Part shown: one piece after another, positions 17,207 through 24,172 of the stretch
How positions within the stretch are numbered: the stretch's first letter is position 1
Layout: every line of letters begins with the position of its first letter
NCBI GenBank assembly: GCA_021768185.1
Contig: JAETNP010000003.1
Location: 37,947-101,946, forward strand
Direction: 5' to 3'
Length of the DNA stretch: 64,000 bases
DNA from: Oscillospiraceae bacterium
GTDB taxonomy: Bacteria; Bacillota; Clostridia; Oscillospirales; Oscillospiraceae
Notes under the pieces: generated by a model
What the model was told of the DNA's origin: nothing
The model's input: only the letters and a program-made list of their open reading frames with translations
Databases searched by the model: none
Position numbers and translations under genes: made by a program

Positions 17207-17749
17207 TCAAACATCAAACCGATCGTAGTTCTGGTAGCAGTCCAGACACAACTTTTTCCCGCCCTGAAGCCGGATCCAGTTTGCTCCGGTACGCTCACCG
17301 CAGCCTTCGCAGAAATAGGAATCAAATATCCGCGCTTTCTCAGGCAGTTGAATGGCTGCATCCTTCACATCGAACAGCTCCTGGGGAACGCAGTTCTGGT
17401 AGTAATCAAAGGATCGTTCCCGGGTAAGCCCTTCCGGCCCGGATCTCAGTACCAAACGGACAGATTTGCCGGTTTTCCGGTTATAGAAGGAAAACGCCTG
17501 CTTGCCCCGCATGTGAAACAGCAGATTCCCCTTGCCGATGGAGCAGCCCAGCATCACTTGGATGGCGTCCACGCCGCAGGCGTCGTTCTCGCAGACGCAC
17601 ACTACCTGTTCGTCGCTGGAAAAGGTCAGATCCAACAGCTCCATCGCGTACAACGCGGCCTTATAGCCGATGGTCAGGCCGCCGCAGACATGTCCGTGAA
17701 ATGCGGCGCATTTCTCCCACAGCTTTTTGTCCTCATCGTAAATCTTCAT
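17207..17749 (-). CDS. FmdE-family protein with C-terminal zinc-finger
   Basis: 180 residues from the ATG at 17749 (AAGGAAGG upstream). The N-terminal FmdE domain has the family motif FHGHVCGGLTIGYKAA, followed by CVCENDACGVDAIQVMLGCS, conserved His/Cys residues thought to hold a metal. The C-terminus has YFCEGCGERTG and KLCLDCYQNY, a C-x2-C...C-x2-C treble-clef zinc finger. FmdE was named from formylmethanofuran dehydrogenase operons, but family members in Clostridia occur near molybdate or nickel metabolism without that enzyme, and no biochemical role is settled. It lies 46 bp after the LRR gene, in one unit behind operator site 4. Confidence 0.85.
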   Translation of the reverse strand: MKIYDEDKKLWEKCAAFHGHVCGGLTIGYKAALYAMELLDLTFSSDEQVVCVCENDACGVDAIQVMLGCSIGKGNLLFHMRGKQAFSFYNRKTGKSVRLVLRSGPEGLTRERSFDYYQNCVPQELFDVKDAAIQLPEKARIFDSYFCEGCGERTGANWIRLQGGKKLCLDCYQNYDRFDV

Positions 17750-17795
17750 CGCAATGTTTCCTTCCTTTGTTTCGTATTTGCCGCCCTGACGCAGC

Positions 17796-18959
17796 CTATG
17801 CCGGAGCGTCCAGCGGAATAAACGTGTTGTCGCTGATGCCGCTAGCATACCGGTGCAGGGCGCTGTCCCGCCAGCCCTGGAGGGTCAAACCATGGATGTA
17901 GCCCAGTTGGTAGATGCCGACCTCCACCTGGCGGCTATAGAGGGTAAAGGTCTGCATGTGCATAAAATGGTTTCCCGCGCCGGGACTGAAATTCCCACCG
18001 TAGAACGCGCCGTCCCCCAGGGAGCGGAGGCCGCTGCCGATCACCACTTTCCGCAGGGCGGTGCAGTATTGAAAGGCGTAAGACTTGATCGTCCGCACAC
18101 TGTCGGGAACGGACACCGCCTCTAGCGCGCGGCAGTCATAAAAGGCGGCCTCGCCGATCTCGATCAGATTCTCCGGAAGGCGGACGTTCCGCAGGGCGTG
18201 GCAATACTCCATCGCGGCTTTGCCGATAGTATGGAGGTTTGCCCCAAAGCGGATCTCCTCCACGGCGCTGTAGGAAAACGCAAATTCTCCCACAGACACC
18301 GTACTGTCCGGGAATACAACGCGCTTTACATCGGCCCAGGCAAAGGCGTAGCCGCGAACACGGCGCACCCCGGCCGGAATTTGATAGGACGCCTCCCGGC
18401 GACCGGAGGGGTATTGGATCAGTTCCGTCCGCTCCTTGTCGAACAATACGCCGTCCACGCTGGAAAAGCTGCCGTTATCCTCGGAAACCGTGAAGGACGT
18501 CAGGCCGCTGTCGCTGTAAAAAGCCTGCTGCCCAATGGTTTGCAGGCCGCTGCCAATCTTAACGGCGCTGAGCATGTCGCACCGGGCAAAGCACTCCCGT
18601 CCGATGGAAACGACGCTGTCCGGCAGAGGCACCGATGTCAGCGCACTGCAAAAACCAAAAGCATCGTCCCCGATGCTCACAAGGCCGTCCCCCAAGGGCG
18701 CGGAAGCCAGTAGCCGGCAGAGATAAAACGCCTTCTCGCCGATCCTGACGATCCACTTGCCGCCGGTCACAGAGACAACGGGTTTCCAGGCAAATGCCCG
18801 CTCTCCGATGGCGGTCACCAGTTTTCCATCAATTTCATCGGGAATGACCACATCCGGGGCCGTTCCGGTATATTGGGTGATAGTCACCCCGCCGCCATCG
18901 ACCGCATAACGGAAGGGCAGACCGCCGGGGGCCGCATAATCTGTTGTCACATTCTTCAC
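17796..18959 (-). CDS. Cytoplasmic leucine-rich-repeat (BspA/LRR_5-like) protein
   Basis: 387 residues made almost entirely of about ten LRR_5-type repeats, each reading roughly I-G-x-x-A-F-x-x-C-x-x-L-x-x-V-x-L-P-x-S-V-x-x (e.g. IGDDAFGFCSALTSVPLPDS, IGEAAFYDCRALEAVSVPDS). Most BspA-like proteins are secreted, but this one starts MKNVTTDYAAPGGLPF with no signal peptide, anchor or SLH domain, so it should be intracellular. GGAGGTG is 5 nt before the ATG. It is co-transcribed with the FmdE gene and faces the TPR-like gene across a shared promoter region. A scaffold or sensor role is possible; no function is claimed. Confidence 0.8.
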   Translation of the reverse strand: MKNVTTDYAAPGGLPFRYAVDGGGVTITQYTGTAPDVVIPDEIDGKLVTAIGERAFAWKPVVSVTGGKWIVRIGEKAFYLCRLLASAPLGDGLVSIGDDAFGFCSALTSVPLPDSVVSIGRECFARCDMLSAVKIGSGLQTIGQQAFYSDSGLTSFTVSEDNGSFSSVDGVLFDKERTELIQYPSGRREASYQIPAGVRRVRGYAFAWADVKRVVFPDSTVSVGEFAFSYSAVEEIRFGANLHTIGKAAMEYCHALRNVRLPENLIEIGEAAFYDCRALEAVSVPDSVRTIKSYAFQYCTALRKVVIGSGLRSLGDGAFYGGNFSPGAGNHFMHMQTFTLYSRQVEVGIYQLGYIHGLTLQGWRDSALHRYASGISDNTFIPLDAPA

Positions 18960-19009
18960 CTCCCATAGAGTCTCCTCCCGCCTTTTTGATAGGAGAAGTG
19001 GTTGTTTTT

Positions 19010-19056
19010 ATTGTAACACTAGCGCTGGCGCGGTGGAACCCGGGTGTGGGGATATT
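19010..19056 (-). promoter_or_regulatory. Promoter with GC-rich operator (site 4) for LRR-FmdE
   Basis: Minus strand: AATATCCCCACACCCGGGTT (19037-19056), -35 TTCCAC (19033-19038), 17-bp spacer, -10 TACAAT (19010-19015). Same spacing as sites 1, 3, 5, 6, 7 and 8. Confidence 0.7.
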
Positions 19057-19088
19057 TTTTTGCAGTCAGGTGTGGAAACATGAACAAA

Positions 19089-19134
19089 ACAACCCCCTGG
19101 GGGGCTTATGTGGCGCAAAATATCGCGGTATAAT
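19089..19134 (+). promoter_or_regulatory. Promoter with GC-rich operator (site 5) for the TPR-like gene
   Basis: ACAACCCCCTGGGGGGCTT (19089-19107), -35 TTATGT (19106-19111), 17-bp spacer, -10 TATAAT (19129-19134). Divergent from site 4, about 30 bp apart. Confidence 0.75.
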
Positions 19135-19177
19135 TGTCTATATTCAAAACAAAGTCCCCAAAAGGGAGGGATCTGGG

Positions 19178-19963
19178 ATGGGAAAATATTTTGCCGACAG
19201 CCACGCCTCCGCTGTCAGCCAGCTGGAGGGCGCTCCCTGCGGAATGGAGGATACGCCGGAGGTGTCCGCTCTGCGCGGAGCCAGGAGCTACGAGGATTTT
19301 CTGGCGCTGGGCGACGCGCTCTGCTATCAGCTGCGGTATCGGGAGGCCATTGAGGTTTACGGCCTTGCAGCGGTCATGAGTCCGAAGCGGCCCGAAGCCT
19401 ACCGCCGCCGGGCCGGGCGGTATCTGACGACCCTCCAGCCCGCTTTGGCCATGGACGATTTGATGCGCTGCCGGATATTGGGCGGAGAAGCCAGGGATCT
19501 GTCTTACCGCATGGGGCTGTGCCTGTACCTTGCGGGGGAGTACCGGGAAGCGATGGAAGAGTTTGAGGCGGACTACGCCCAATGGGATGACGAAATGCGG
19601 ATCGCACTGATCTACTGGCACACGCTCAGCGCCTGGCGGAGCGGCGGGGAGCCAGTCCTTCTGCGGGACGGTTATCACAGGGAAATGGCGGTTGGACACC
19701 ACACGGCCTACGAGCTATGTATGGCTGCGGCGTCCGGGTGCATAGGAATTTCCGATGGACTGAAGCTTCTCGCGGAGACGGAGAAGGATCTGGAGTACGC
19801 CATTCTCGCCTACGGTCTAGCGGGCTGTCTTGTCCGGCAGGGGCAGGAAGATCAGGCGAAGACACTCCTGCAAGACATCCTCCGGCGGGACCGGTTCTGG
19901 ATCAGCTATGCGTATCTTGCTGCGTGGAACGACAGGCGCAGATGGCTGGCGGAGAAACGATGA
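19178..19963 (+). CDS. TPR-like cytoplasmic protein
   Basis: 261 residues from the ATG at 19178 (AGGGAGGG 7 nt upstream). Helical, with tetratricopeptide-like pairs: FLALGDALCYQLRYREAIEV, then AYRRRAGRYLTTLQPALAMD, MGLCLYLAGEYREAMEEFEA and CLVRQGQEDQAKTLLQDIL. No signal peptide or membrane segment. TPR proteins mediate protein contacts; no enzyme domain is visible. It is a single-gene unit behind operator site 5, divergent from the LRR gene. Two cytoplasmic repeat-scaffold proteins under one operator type suggest a multiprotein assembly (inference). Confidence 0.75.
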   Translation: MGKYFADSHASAVSQLEGAPCGMEDTPEVSALRGARSYEDFLALGDALCYQLRYREAIEVYGLAAVMSPKRPEAYRRRAGRYLTTLQPALAMDDLMRCRILGGEARDLSYRMGLCLYLAGEYREAMEEFEADYAQWDDEMRIALIYWHTLSAWRSGGEPVLLRDGYHREMAVGHHTAYELCMAAASGCIGISDGLKLLAETEKDLEYAILAYGLAGCLVRQGQEDQAKTLLQDILRRDRFWISYAYLAAWNDRRRWLAEKR

Positions 19964-19966
19964 AAT

Positions 19967-20013
19967 AATATCCCCCACCCCGGCTTGTGAAACGAACCGT
20001 CTTGTTGTACAAT
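19967..20013 (+). promoter_or_regulatory. Promoter with GC-rich operator (site 6)
   Basis: AATATCCCCCACCCCGGCTT (19967-19986), -35 TTGTGA (19985-19990), 17-bp spacer, -10 TACAAT (20008-20013). It begins 4 nt after the stop of the TPR-like gene and drives the gene at 20064. Confidence 0.75.
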
Positions 20014-20063
20014 ATTGCTATAAAATCTGTTCCCTGATTCTATTGTAATAGGAGTATTTCCAA

Positions 20064-20501
20064 ATGGCAACCATCAAGCCCTTTAACCCCTGGGAAGGGG
20101 AGTCCTGCGCCGCCAGCACCCAGGCGCTGGCAGATAAAAACGGCTTCCAGCTCCAGCAGTGGCCGGTCAAGCTGTGGAAGATCCCGCCCACCGCGCCCTA
20201 CTTTCATGGAGCGCATCTGCTGATCCTGGCGGACTGCGCCGCTCTGGCTTATCAGAATCTTCCGCAGACGCTGGTGGGCCGTCTGCCGCTGCTCTGCTGC
20301 CCGGACAGCGATTTTGATGTGGCATTGAGGCTACAGGAAATATTGGAATACAACGACATCAAAAGCATCACGGTGGTGCGGATGGACGCGCCCTGCTGTG
20401 CTGATTTGACAGATCTGGTCATGCAGGCCGTCCGACAGTCCAGAAAGAACGTCCACATTCGGACAACCACGGTGTTCATTGAGTGCGAGATCGTGGATTG
20501 A
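20064..20501 (+). CDS. Stand-alone C-terminal domain of the 4Fe-4S ferredoxin-like family
   Basis: 145 residues matching the C-terminal domain found after a 2x[4Fe-4S] ferredoxin in many anaerobes. Recognisable blocks are QWPVKLWKIPPTAPYFHGA, LLILADCAALAY and the near-invariant NDIKSITVVRMDAPCC. The N-terminal ferredoxin domain (two CxxCxxCxxxC sets) is absent, and the upstream sequence is a promoter, so this is a natural stand-alone version rather than a fragment. Conserved Cys residues (ADC, LLCCP, APCC) may bind a metal or cluster. GGAG lies 9 nt before the ATG. It forms its own unit behind operator site 6. The partner ferredoxin would have to be encoded elsewhere. Confidence 0.7.
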   Translation: MATIKPFNPWEGESCAASTQALADKNGFQLQQWPVKLWKIPPTAPYFHGAHLLILADCAALAYQNLPQTLVGRLPLLCCPDSDFDVALRLQEILEYNDIKSITVVRMDAPCCADLTDLVMQAVRQSRKNVHIRTTTVFIECEIVD

Positions 20502-20574
20502 GTGCGGTCCGTACTTTTCCGCTTTTTCTTTCAGGTAAGTCCGCTTTCCTTGAGCGTACTTATATAGGATTCCT

Positions 20575-22182
20575 CTAGGAGCGCCCCTGCCGAGTTCCAC
20601 CGGCAGGGGCGCTTCGCATGGAGGGAAAGAGAACCTGGCCGCACCCTTCCTTAAAGGCACGGCCAGGTCCCCTTTTAATTGTATCGTGGGAGAGTGTATG
20701 AAACTGATCTGATAAGTAGGGTCTGCTCCACAACCCCGGGAAAAAAGCCTGGAGGATACAGAGATAAAACAGCGCAAAAGTCGTCCTCAGCGACTTGGTG
20801 AGATTCAAGAGCAGCAGGGCAACGCCAATGACAGTGGCAGTTGTTTCTTTCAGGCGTACCATAACACGGGCCAGGCCATAAGCGGTCTTGCCCGTTCCGA
20901 AAGTACCTTCTACAGCATTGCGGTCACAGCTGTCCTGATATTCCTGTTTTTTTGCCTGGCGGGACTGATCCGGATCCTTAGGCGGCTTGCCTAGGGCCGG
21001 GCCGGAAAGGCGGATGCCATGCTCCTTGCAAAAGGCCAATGTCTGGCGGTTTCGATAGATCTTGTCCGCCAGAACACGTTCCCGATAACAGCCATAGCGT
21101 TCCCGATACCGCTCCACCGCCCGCCAGAAATCCTCTGATTCGTTGAACGGTTCAAAATCCAGCCGTTCTATCCTGGCGTAGCCGTCTACCAGACTGATGT
21201 GGAGCTTCGGGCCGAACTCGGTGTTGGCGTGCGCTTTCCCCCGGACGATGGGCCGGACCCAGGGCTGGGCCAAACTGACGATGCGCTGGGGAATGCTGTG
21301 GATTTTGGACACATACATGATCCGCTGCTGCTCATAGACCGTGGTGACTACATTCAGGCGGTCTGCCTGTTTTGGAGACAATTTTGCCCCATTTTGGACC
21401 ATTTCAGCGATGTAACCCATATCTCTGCGGATGTATTGCAGCTGTTTGCGTACTGCGGAACGAATTGCTTTTGCACTGCGCTTTTTGGCTTTTGACAGGC
21501 GCAGATAATCCTTCCTGGCGCGCTTGCGATACATCCGGGGCTTCTTTTGCCCTGTCAGCTCACACAGCTCGTCAACTGTTTTTTCTGCCTTTTCCCGCGC
21601 CTGATCAAGCAAATTGATATCCTGGGGATAGGCGATGTCCGCGGGACAACAGGTCGCGTCCAGAATCAGCGTGCCGCTGTTGGGTGGGTCGCTTTCATCA
21701 TCTGATCCATCCTTTTTCTCCGGCTCAGTCTTGGGAATCGATGCCTCCAGGATCGCTGCCATATCTTCCTCGCTGAACCGTTTCCGGAAGGCCACCAGTG
21801 TGGAGGCGCCGAACGGGCACGGCCCGTACTCTTTCATGCCAATGAAATACTGAAGGTACGGATTCTCCCCGATATGTTTTACCAACCACTGGTCGCTGCA
21901 TTTCAGCCTCCGCTGAATCAGCAGCGCCCCCAATGCCATCCGCGCCGGATGGGCCGGGTGACCGTTGTTGACGAACTGGGCCGCATACCGTTCCTCCGCC
22001 ACTTCCCACGGTACCAGCGCCGCCAGTTTCACCCAATCGTTTTCAGGGTCCAGTTTTCCATATGCAAACACGAAATCCTCGATCCGAAGTTGACTGTTGT
22101 CTCTATACATCCGCTCCGCCCCCATCAGTGCAAGCTTTTTCCTGATATCTTTCTCAGTTCCCTTGCACCAATTATACCACAT
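20575..22182 (-). CDS. DDE transposase (IS1182/IS5 type), read out beyond the element
   Basis: Up to 535 residues. The N-terminal DUF772-like domain (HPARMALGALLIQRRLKCSD) is followed by an RNase-H-like DDE core with LILDATCCPADIAYPQDINL (first Asp), then RVLADKIYRNRQTLAFC (second Asp), and DRNAVEGTFGTGKTAYGLARV (Glu). Plausible starts are ATG 22125 or 22110 (GGAGCGG upstream). The reading frame runs through the left inverted repeat (FFPGLWSRPYLSD) and ends 142 bp outside the IS. The last 47 or so residues are therefore flanking DNA, not transposase; the native stop appears lost. It may still be active. Confidence 0.85.
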   Translation of the reverse strand: MWYNWCKGTEKDIRKKLALMGAERMYRDNSQLRIEDFVFAYGKLDPENDWVKLAALVPWEVAEERYAAQFVNNGHPAHPARMALGALLIQRRLKCSDQWLVKHIGENPYLQYFIGMKEYGPCPFGASTLVAFRKRFSEEDMAAILEASIPKTEPEKKDGSDDESDPPNSGTLILDATCCPADIAYPQDINLLDQAREKAEKTVDELCELTGQKKPRMYRKRARKDYLRLSKAKKRSAKAIRSAVRKQLQYIRRDMGYIAEMVQNGAKLSPKQADRLNVVTTVYEQQRIMYVSKIHSIPQRIVSLAQPWVRPIVRGKAHANTEFGPKLHISLVDGYARIERLDFEPFNESEDFWRAVERYRERYGCYRERVLADKIYRNRQTLAFCKEHGIRLSGPALGKPPKDPDQSRQAKKQEYQDSCDRNAVEGTFGTGKTAYGLARVMVRLKETTATVIGVALLLLNLTKSLRTTFALFYLCILQAFFPGLWSRPYLSDQFHTLSHDTIKRGPGRAFKEGCGQVLFPSMRSAPAGGTRQGRS

Positions 22183-22236
22183 TCTTGCCCGCTTTGCTTG
22201 CCTTTCAGGCGTTTTGGGGTTGGGGAGCAGAGCCTA
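20717..22236 (-). mobile_element. IS1182/IS5-like insertion sequence, about 1.52 kb
   Basis: Terminal inverted repeats are TAGGGTCTGCTCCACAACCC on the left (20717-20737) and, read inward, TAGGCTCTGCTCCCCAACCC on the right (22216-22236), 19 of 21 positions identical. No clear target duplication is visible. The right end lies 3 bp from the -10 box of operator site 7, so transcription from that promoter enters the element in the sense direction of the transposase. An internal TATAAT at the transposase start (in GTGGTATAATTGG, near 22175) may be its own promoter. Confidence 0.7.
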
Positions 22237-22239
22237 AGT

Positions 22240-22286
22240 ACTATACCACACTGCGGCTTCCTGCGGAAGCCGGGTGGGGGGATGTT
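22240..22286 (-). promoter_or_regulatory. Promoter with GC-rich operator (site 7), captured by the IS
   Basis: Minus strand: AACATCCCCCCACCCGGCTT (22267-22286), -35 TTCCGC (22263-22268), 17-bp spacer, -10 TATAGT (22240-22245). The IS right end begins at 22236, so the transcription start falls inside the IS. The gene originally served is not recognisable to the left of the IS. Confidence 0.7.
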
Positions 22287-22298
22287 TTTTGATAAAAC

Positions 22299-22445
22299 TT
22301 AAAATTTTTCTTCCAGGAAGGCTTTCATCGCCGCAGCTGCCCCGCTATACTCTTTCAGCTCCGCACCAGTAAGTCCAGCGTTCATGAAGTAGTCATCCAA
22401 CGGCAGTTCGCAGCAAATTTTTTCCATGGTTTGAATAATTTTCAT
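22299..22445 (-). CDS. Small protein of unknown function (48 aa)
   Basis: An ATG at 22445 opens a 48-codon frame: MKIIQTMEKICCELPLDDYF, then an Ala-rich helix and a Lys/Glu/Phe end. It has two adjacent Cys and no membrane segment. A weak GGGA lies about 10 nt upstream. It ends 13 nt before operator site 7, so its coding sequence stops just where the next transcription unit begins. It could be a complete small gene or the 3' end of a decayed one; I do not recognise it. Confidence 0.4.
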   Translation of the reverse strand: MKIIQTMEKICCELPLDDYFMNAGLTGAELKEYSGAAAAMKAFLEEKF

Positions 22446-22534
22446 AGTGCGGATCCCAGATCATAGCGACCCAAATACAGGAATGCTGTGAATATCTATT
22501 AAATTGTATTGTAACCCATTCCTTTTATATAGTT

Positions 22535-22581
22535 TTTATCCCCCGTGAGGGCTTCCGCCCAAAGTATGATTGCGTTACCAT
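22535..22581 (+). promoter_or_regulatory. Promoter with GC-rich operator (site 8), orphaned
   Basis: TTTATCCCCCGTGAGGGCTT (22535-22554), -35 TTCCGC (22553-22558), 17-bp spacer, -10 TACCAT (22576-22581). No full-length gene follows, only a 28-codon frame. Confidence 0.6.
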
Positions 22582-22593
22582 AAAGAGGAAACA

Positions 22594-22680
22594 TTGGCAT
22601 TGTTGCTACCATCTTGGGGTGTTGCCAGTCTATACCACAAAATAACGGCAGGCACACTTATTTTATGCTGTTCGTTCTAA
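22594..22680 (+). CDS. Possible 28-residue hydrophobic peptide behind operator site 8
   Basis: AGAGGAAAC is followed by TTG at 22594 and 28 codons (MALLLPSWGVASLYHKITAG, then a Leu/Cys-rich end). It is the only frame with a ribosome site directly behind the promoter. It may be the stub of a deleted gene or a leader peptide. The intervals 22446-22534 and 22681-22870 show no gene. Confidence 0.2.
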   Translation: MALLLPSWGVASLYHKITAGTLILCCSF

Positions 22681-22874
22681 AAGAATAATTTCCTTTTATG
22701 AAGTATCTCTTTACATCCGATTTTCGAACAAATCATACCTGTATGGATTGTCTATCACTTGTGACCCACTGTTCGACCTGCCTAAGATATACTGCAGACT
22801 ATTTTTTGAAGCATTTCATTTTATGCATATATAAGCAGAGGCGAGCATCAGATCCAGATCCACCCCCAACCAGT

Positions 22875-22920
22875 AAAGAGCCGCAAGCAGCCAGATGGTC
22901 GCTTGCGGCTCTTTTATTTT
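22875..22920. terminator. Strong hairpin terminator
   Basis: AAAGAGCCGCAAGC pairs with GCTTGCGGCTCTTT (14 bp, 12-nt loop) and is followed by a T-run. It is close to the 22-bp inverted repeat at 22920. Confidence 0.75.
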
Positions 22921-22981
22921 TCGACAGCGTTCCCCATAATCCCCTATCGAATTTTGGGAGATTATGGGGAACGCTGTCGAA
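22920..22981. repeat. Perfect 22-bp inverted repeat with 18-nt spacer
   Basis: Left arm 22920-22941 begins TTCGACAGCGTTCCCC; right arm 22960-22981 is its exact reverse complement. Inside, CCC and GGG could extend the stem. There is no T-run, so it is not a simple terminator. The rest of 22982-23157 is AT-rich with repeated TTGCAAA-like stretches and contains no gene I can support. Confidence 0.8.
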
Positions 22982-23157
22982 CTTTGCAAACTGCATTGTC
23001 ACCTTTAGCAAGAAAAAGTTGAAAAAATGCAAAAAATTGCAAATTTTAATATTTTGTAGGAGCATCCACTGCTGGGAACCCTATACGGCGGAATATTCGT
23101 AATTTCCAATCTCCAATTGAACTTATTCACACAAATCTAAGATTGGGGATTACATAA

Positions 23158-23466
23158 ATGTTTTATGATATTAAGCAAGGCGGAGAGCGTATTCACACAC
23201 TGCGCGTGGAAGCAGGGTATACACAAGAACAGCTTGCGGAAATTTTGAATATTGACAGAAGTTTCTATTCCCGCATTGAACGAGGTGAAAGAGGATGCTC
23301 TGTTGATTTACTGGTTCACCTAGCAATGCTGTTTGGTGTGTCGCTGGATTATCTTGTTTTGGGCAAATATCGCGTTGACTTGGCACACGGCATGGATATG
23401 GCTTGCTTAAAAGATGAGATAAAGAAATTGGCCATGCATCTGGAGCAATTTAACGCTATCATTTGA
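23158..23466 (+). CDS. XRE-family transcriptional regulator
   Basis: 102 residues with a Cro/CI-type helix-turn-helix at about 11-65 (LRVEAGYTQEQLAEILNIDR, SFYSRIERGERG, then LAMLFGVSLDYLVLGK) and a short helical C-terminal tail. The ATG follows GGGGATTACATAA (weak SD). Low GC compared with the neighbouring chromosome. It sits between a mobile-element-like gap and an excisionase/integrase pair, so it is probably the immunity or regulatory gene of that element. Confidence 0.85.
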   Translation: MFYDIKQGGERIHTLRVEAGYTQEQLAEILNIDRSFYSRIERGERGCSVDLLVHLAMLFGVSLDYLVLGKYRVDLAHGMDMACLKDEIKKLAMHLEQFNAII

Positions 23467-24172
23467 AATGTGTCAAATTGGCACAAATGTGTCTATTACT
23501 CTCTAAAAAATTGAGGAAGTATCCGCTACAATAAGATTACAGACAGCAAGGCTGTGTACCGGATATCAATATCTGATACCCAAGCACCTCGAAAATTGCA
23601 TATCCGAAGACTTGGATACGTTCCTGACGGGGCCTCTTGACGAGAGAGGCAAGCGACGCCGGAGGATGCGCCAAGACCACCTGTAGAATCAGGACAGCGG
23701 AAACAATAAAATGTCTCCGGCTGATCCCTCTATCAAAGCGGCCAAAAATAAGGTGCCCAGCGGTTCCCATCCGTCCAAAAACAGCCTATGGCAAGCTGTA
23801 TCGCGATGATTCCGTCAGGTACATTGATACTCCCGTCCTTTTCGAATAGAGGGCGGCCGACAGAGATCCTGCCGGGGGTGAGAGTCCCGTGGAGCGGTGA
23901 AGCCAGCCGCCGTCCATTTTTTCGCCTTGGCATCTGGGGAAGTAGTGTCAAATACAGATGTGTAAATCGAGGCTTATGCAGAGTCTCAATGTCAGAAGCA
24001 CCAGGGATTGCCTCCGGATGGGTTGGTGGTCAACACATAGGACTGAGGTTGAATAGCAAATTGCAGGCACTCAGAAGCTGTGTGAAGCGACAGTTGCCCA
24101 GAAAAGGCGATCCCTGTTTTTGTGACATTGAGCAAACAACTACAGGATTGCCGCTCGAAGGAAAGGGTGAAT
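23467..24172 (+). other. 706-bp stretch without a recognisable gene, upstream of the excisionase
   Basis: Only short frames occur here. One reads KTAYGKLYRDDSVRYIDTP before a TAG at 23847-23849; another starts MSPADPSIKAAKNKV after a weak SD. GGGGGTGAGAGTCCCGTGG near 23874 and GAGCGGTGAAGCCAGCCG nearby look like structured RNA, but they do not match riboswitch or group II intron cores I know. The stretch may be a decayed gene, an element end, or an undescribed leader. Confidence 0.3.

Noticed and set aside
22698..23102. 134-codon plus-strand frame and 88-codon minus-strand frame over the inverted repeat
   Set aside because: Both are created by the terminator and the 22-bp palindrome (mirror-image peptides such as DSVPHN), have no ribosome site and no protein likeness.
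23860..23930. Possible cobalamin or FMN riboswitch (GGTGAGAGTCCCG, GGTGAAGCCAGCCG)
   Set aside because: The B12-box and the CCGCCAC or RFN core elements are missing, and the downstream gene is an excisionase, not a vitamin gene.
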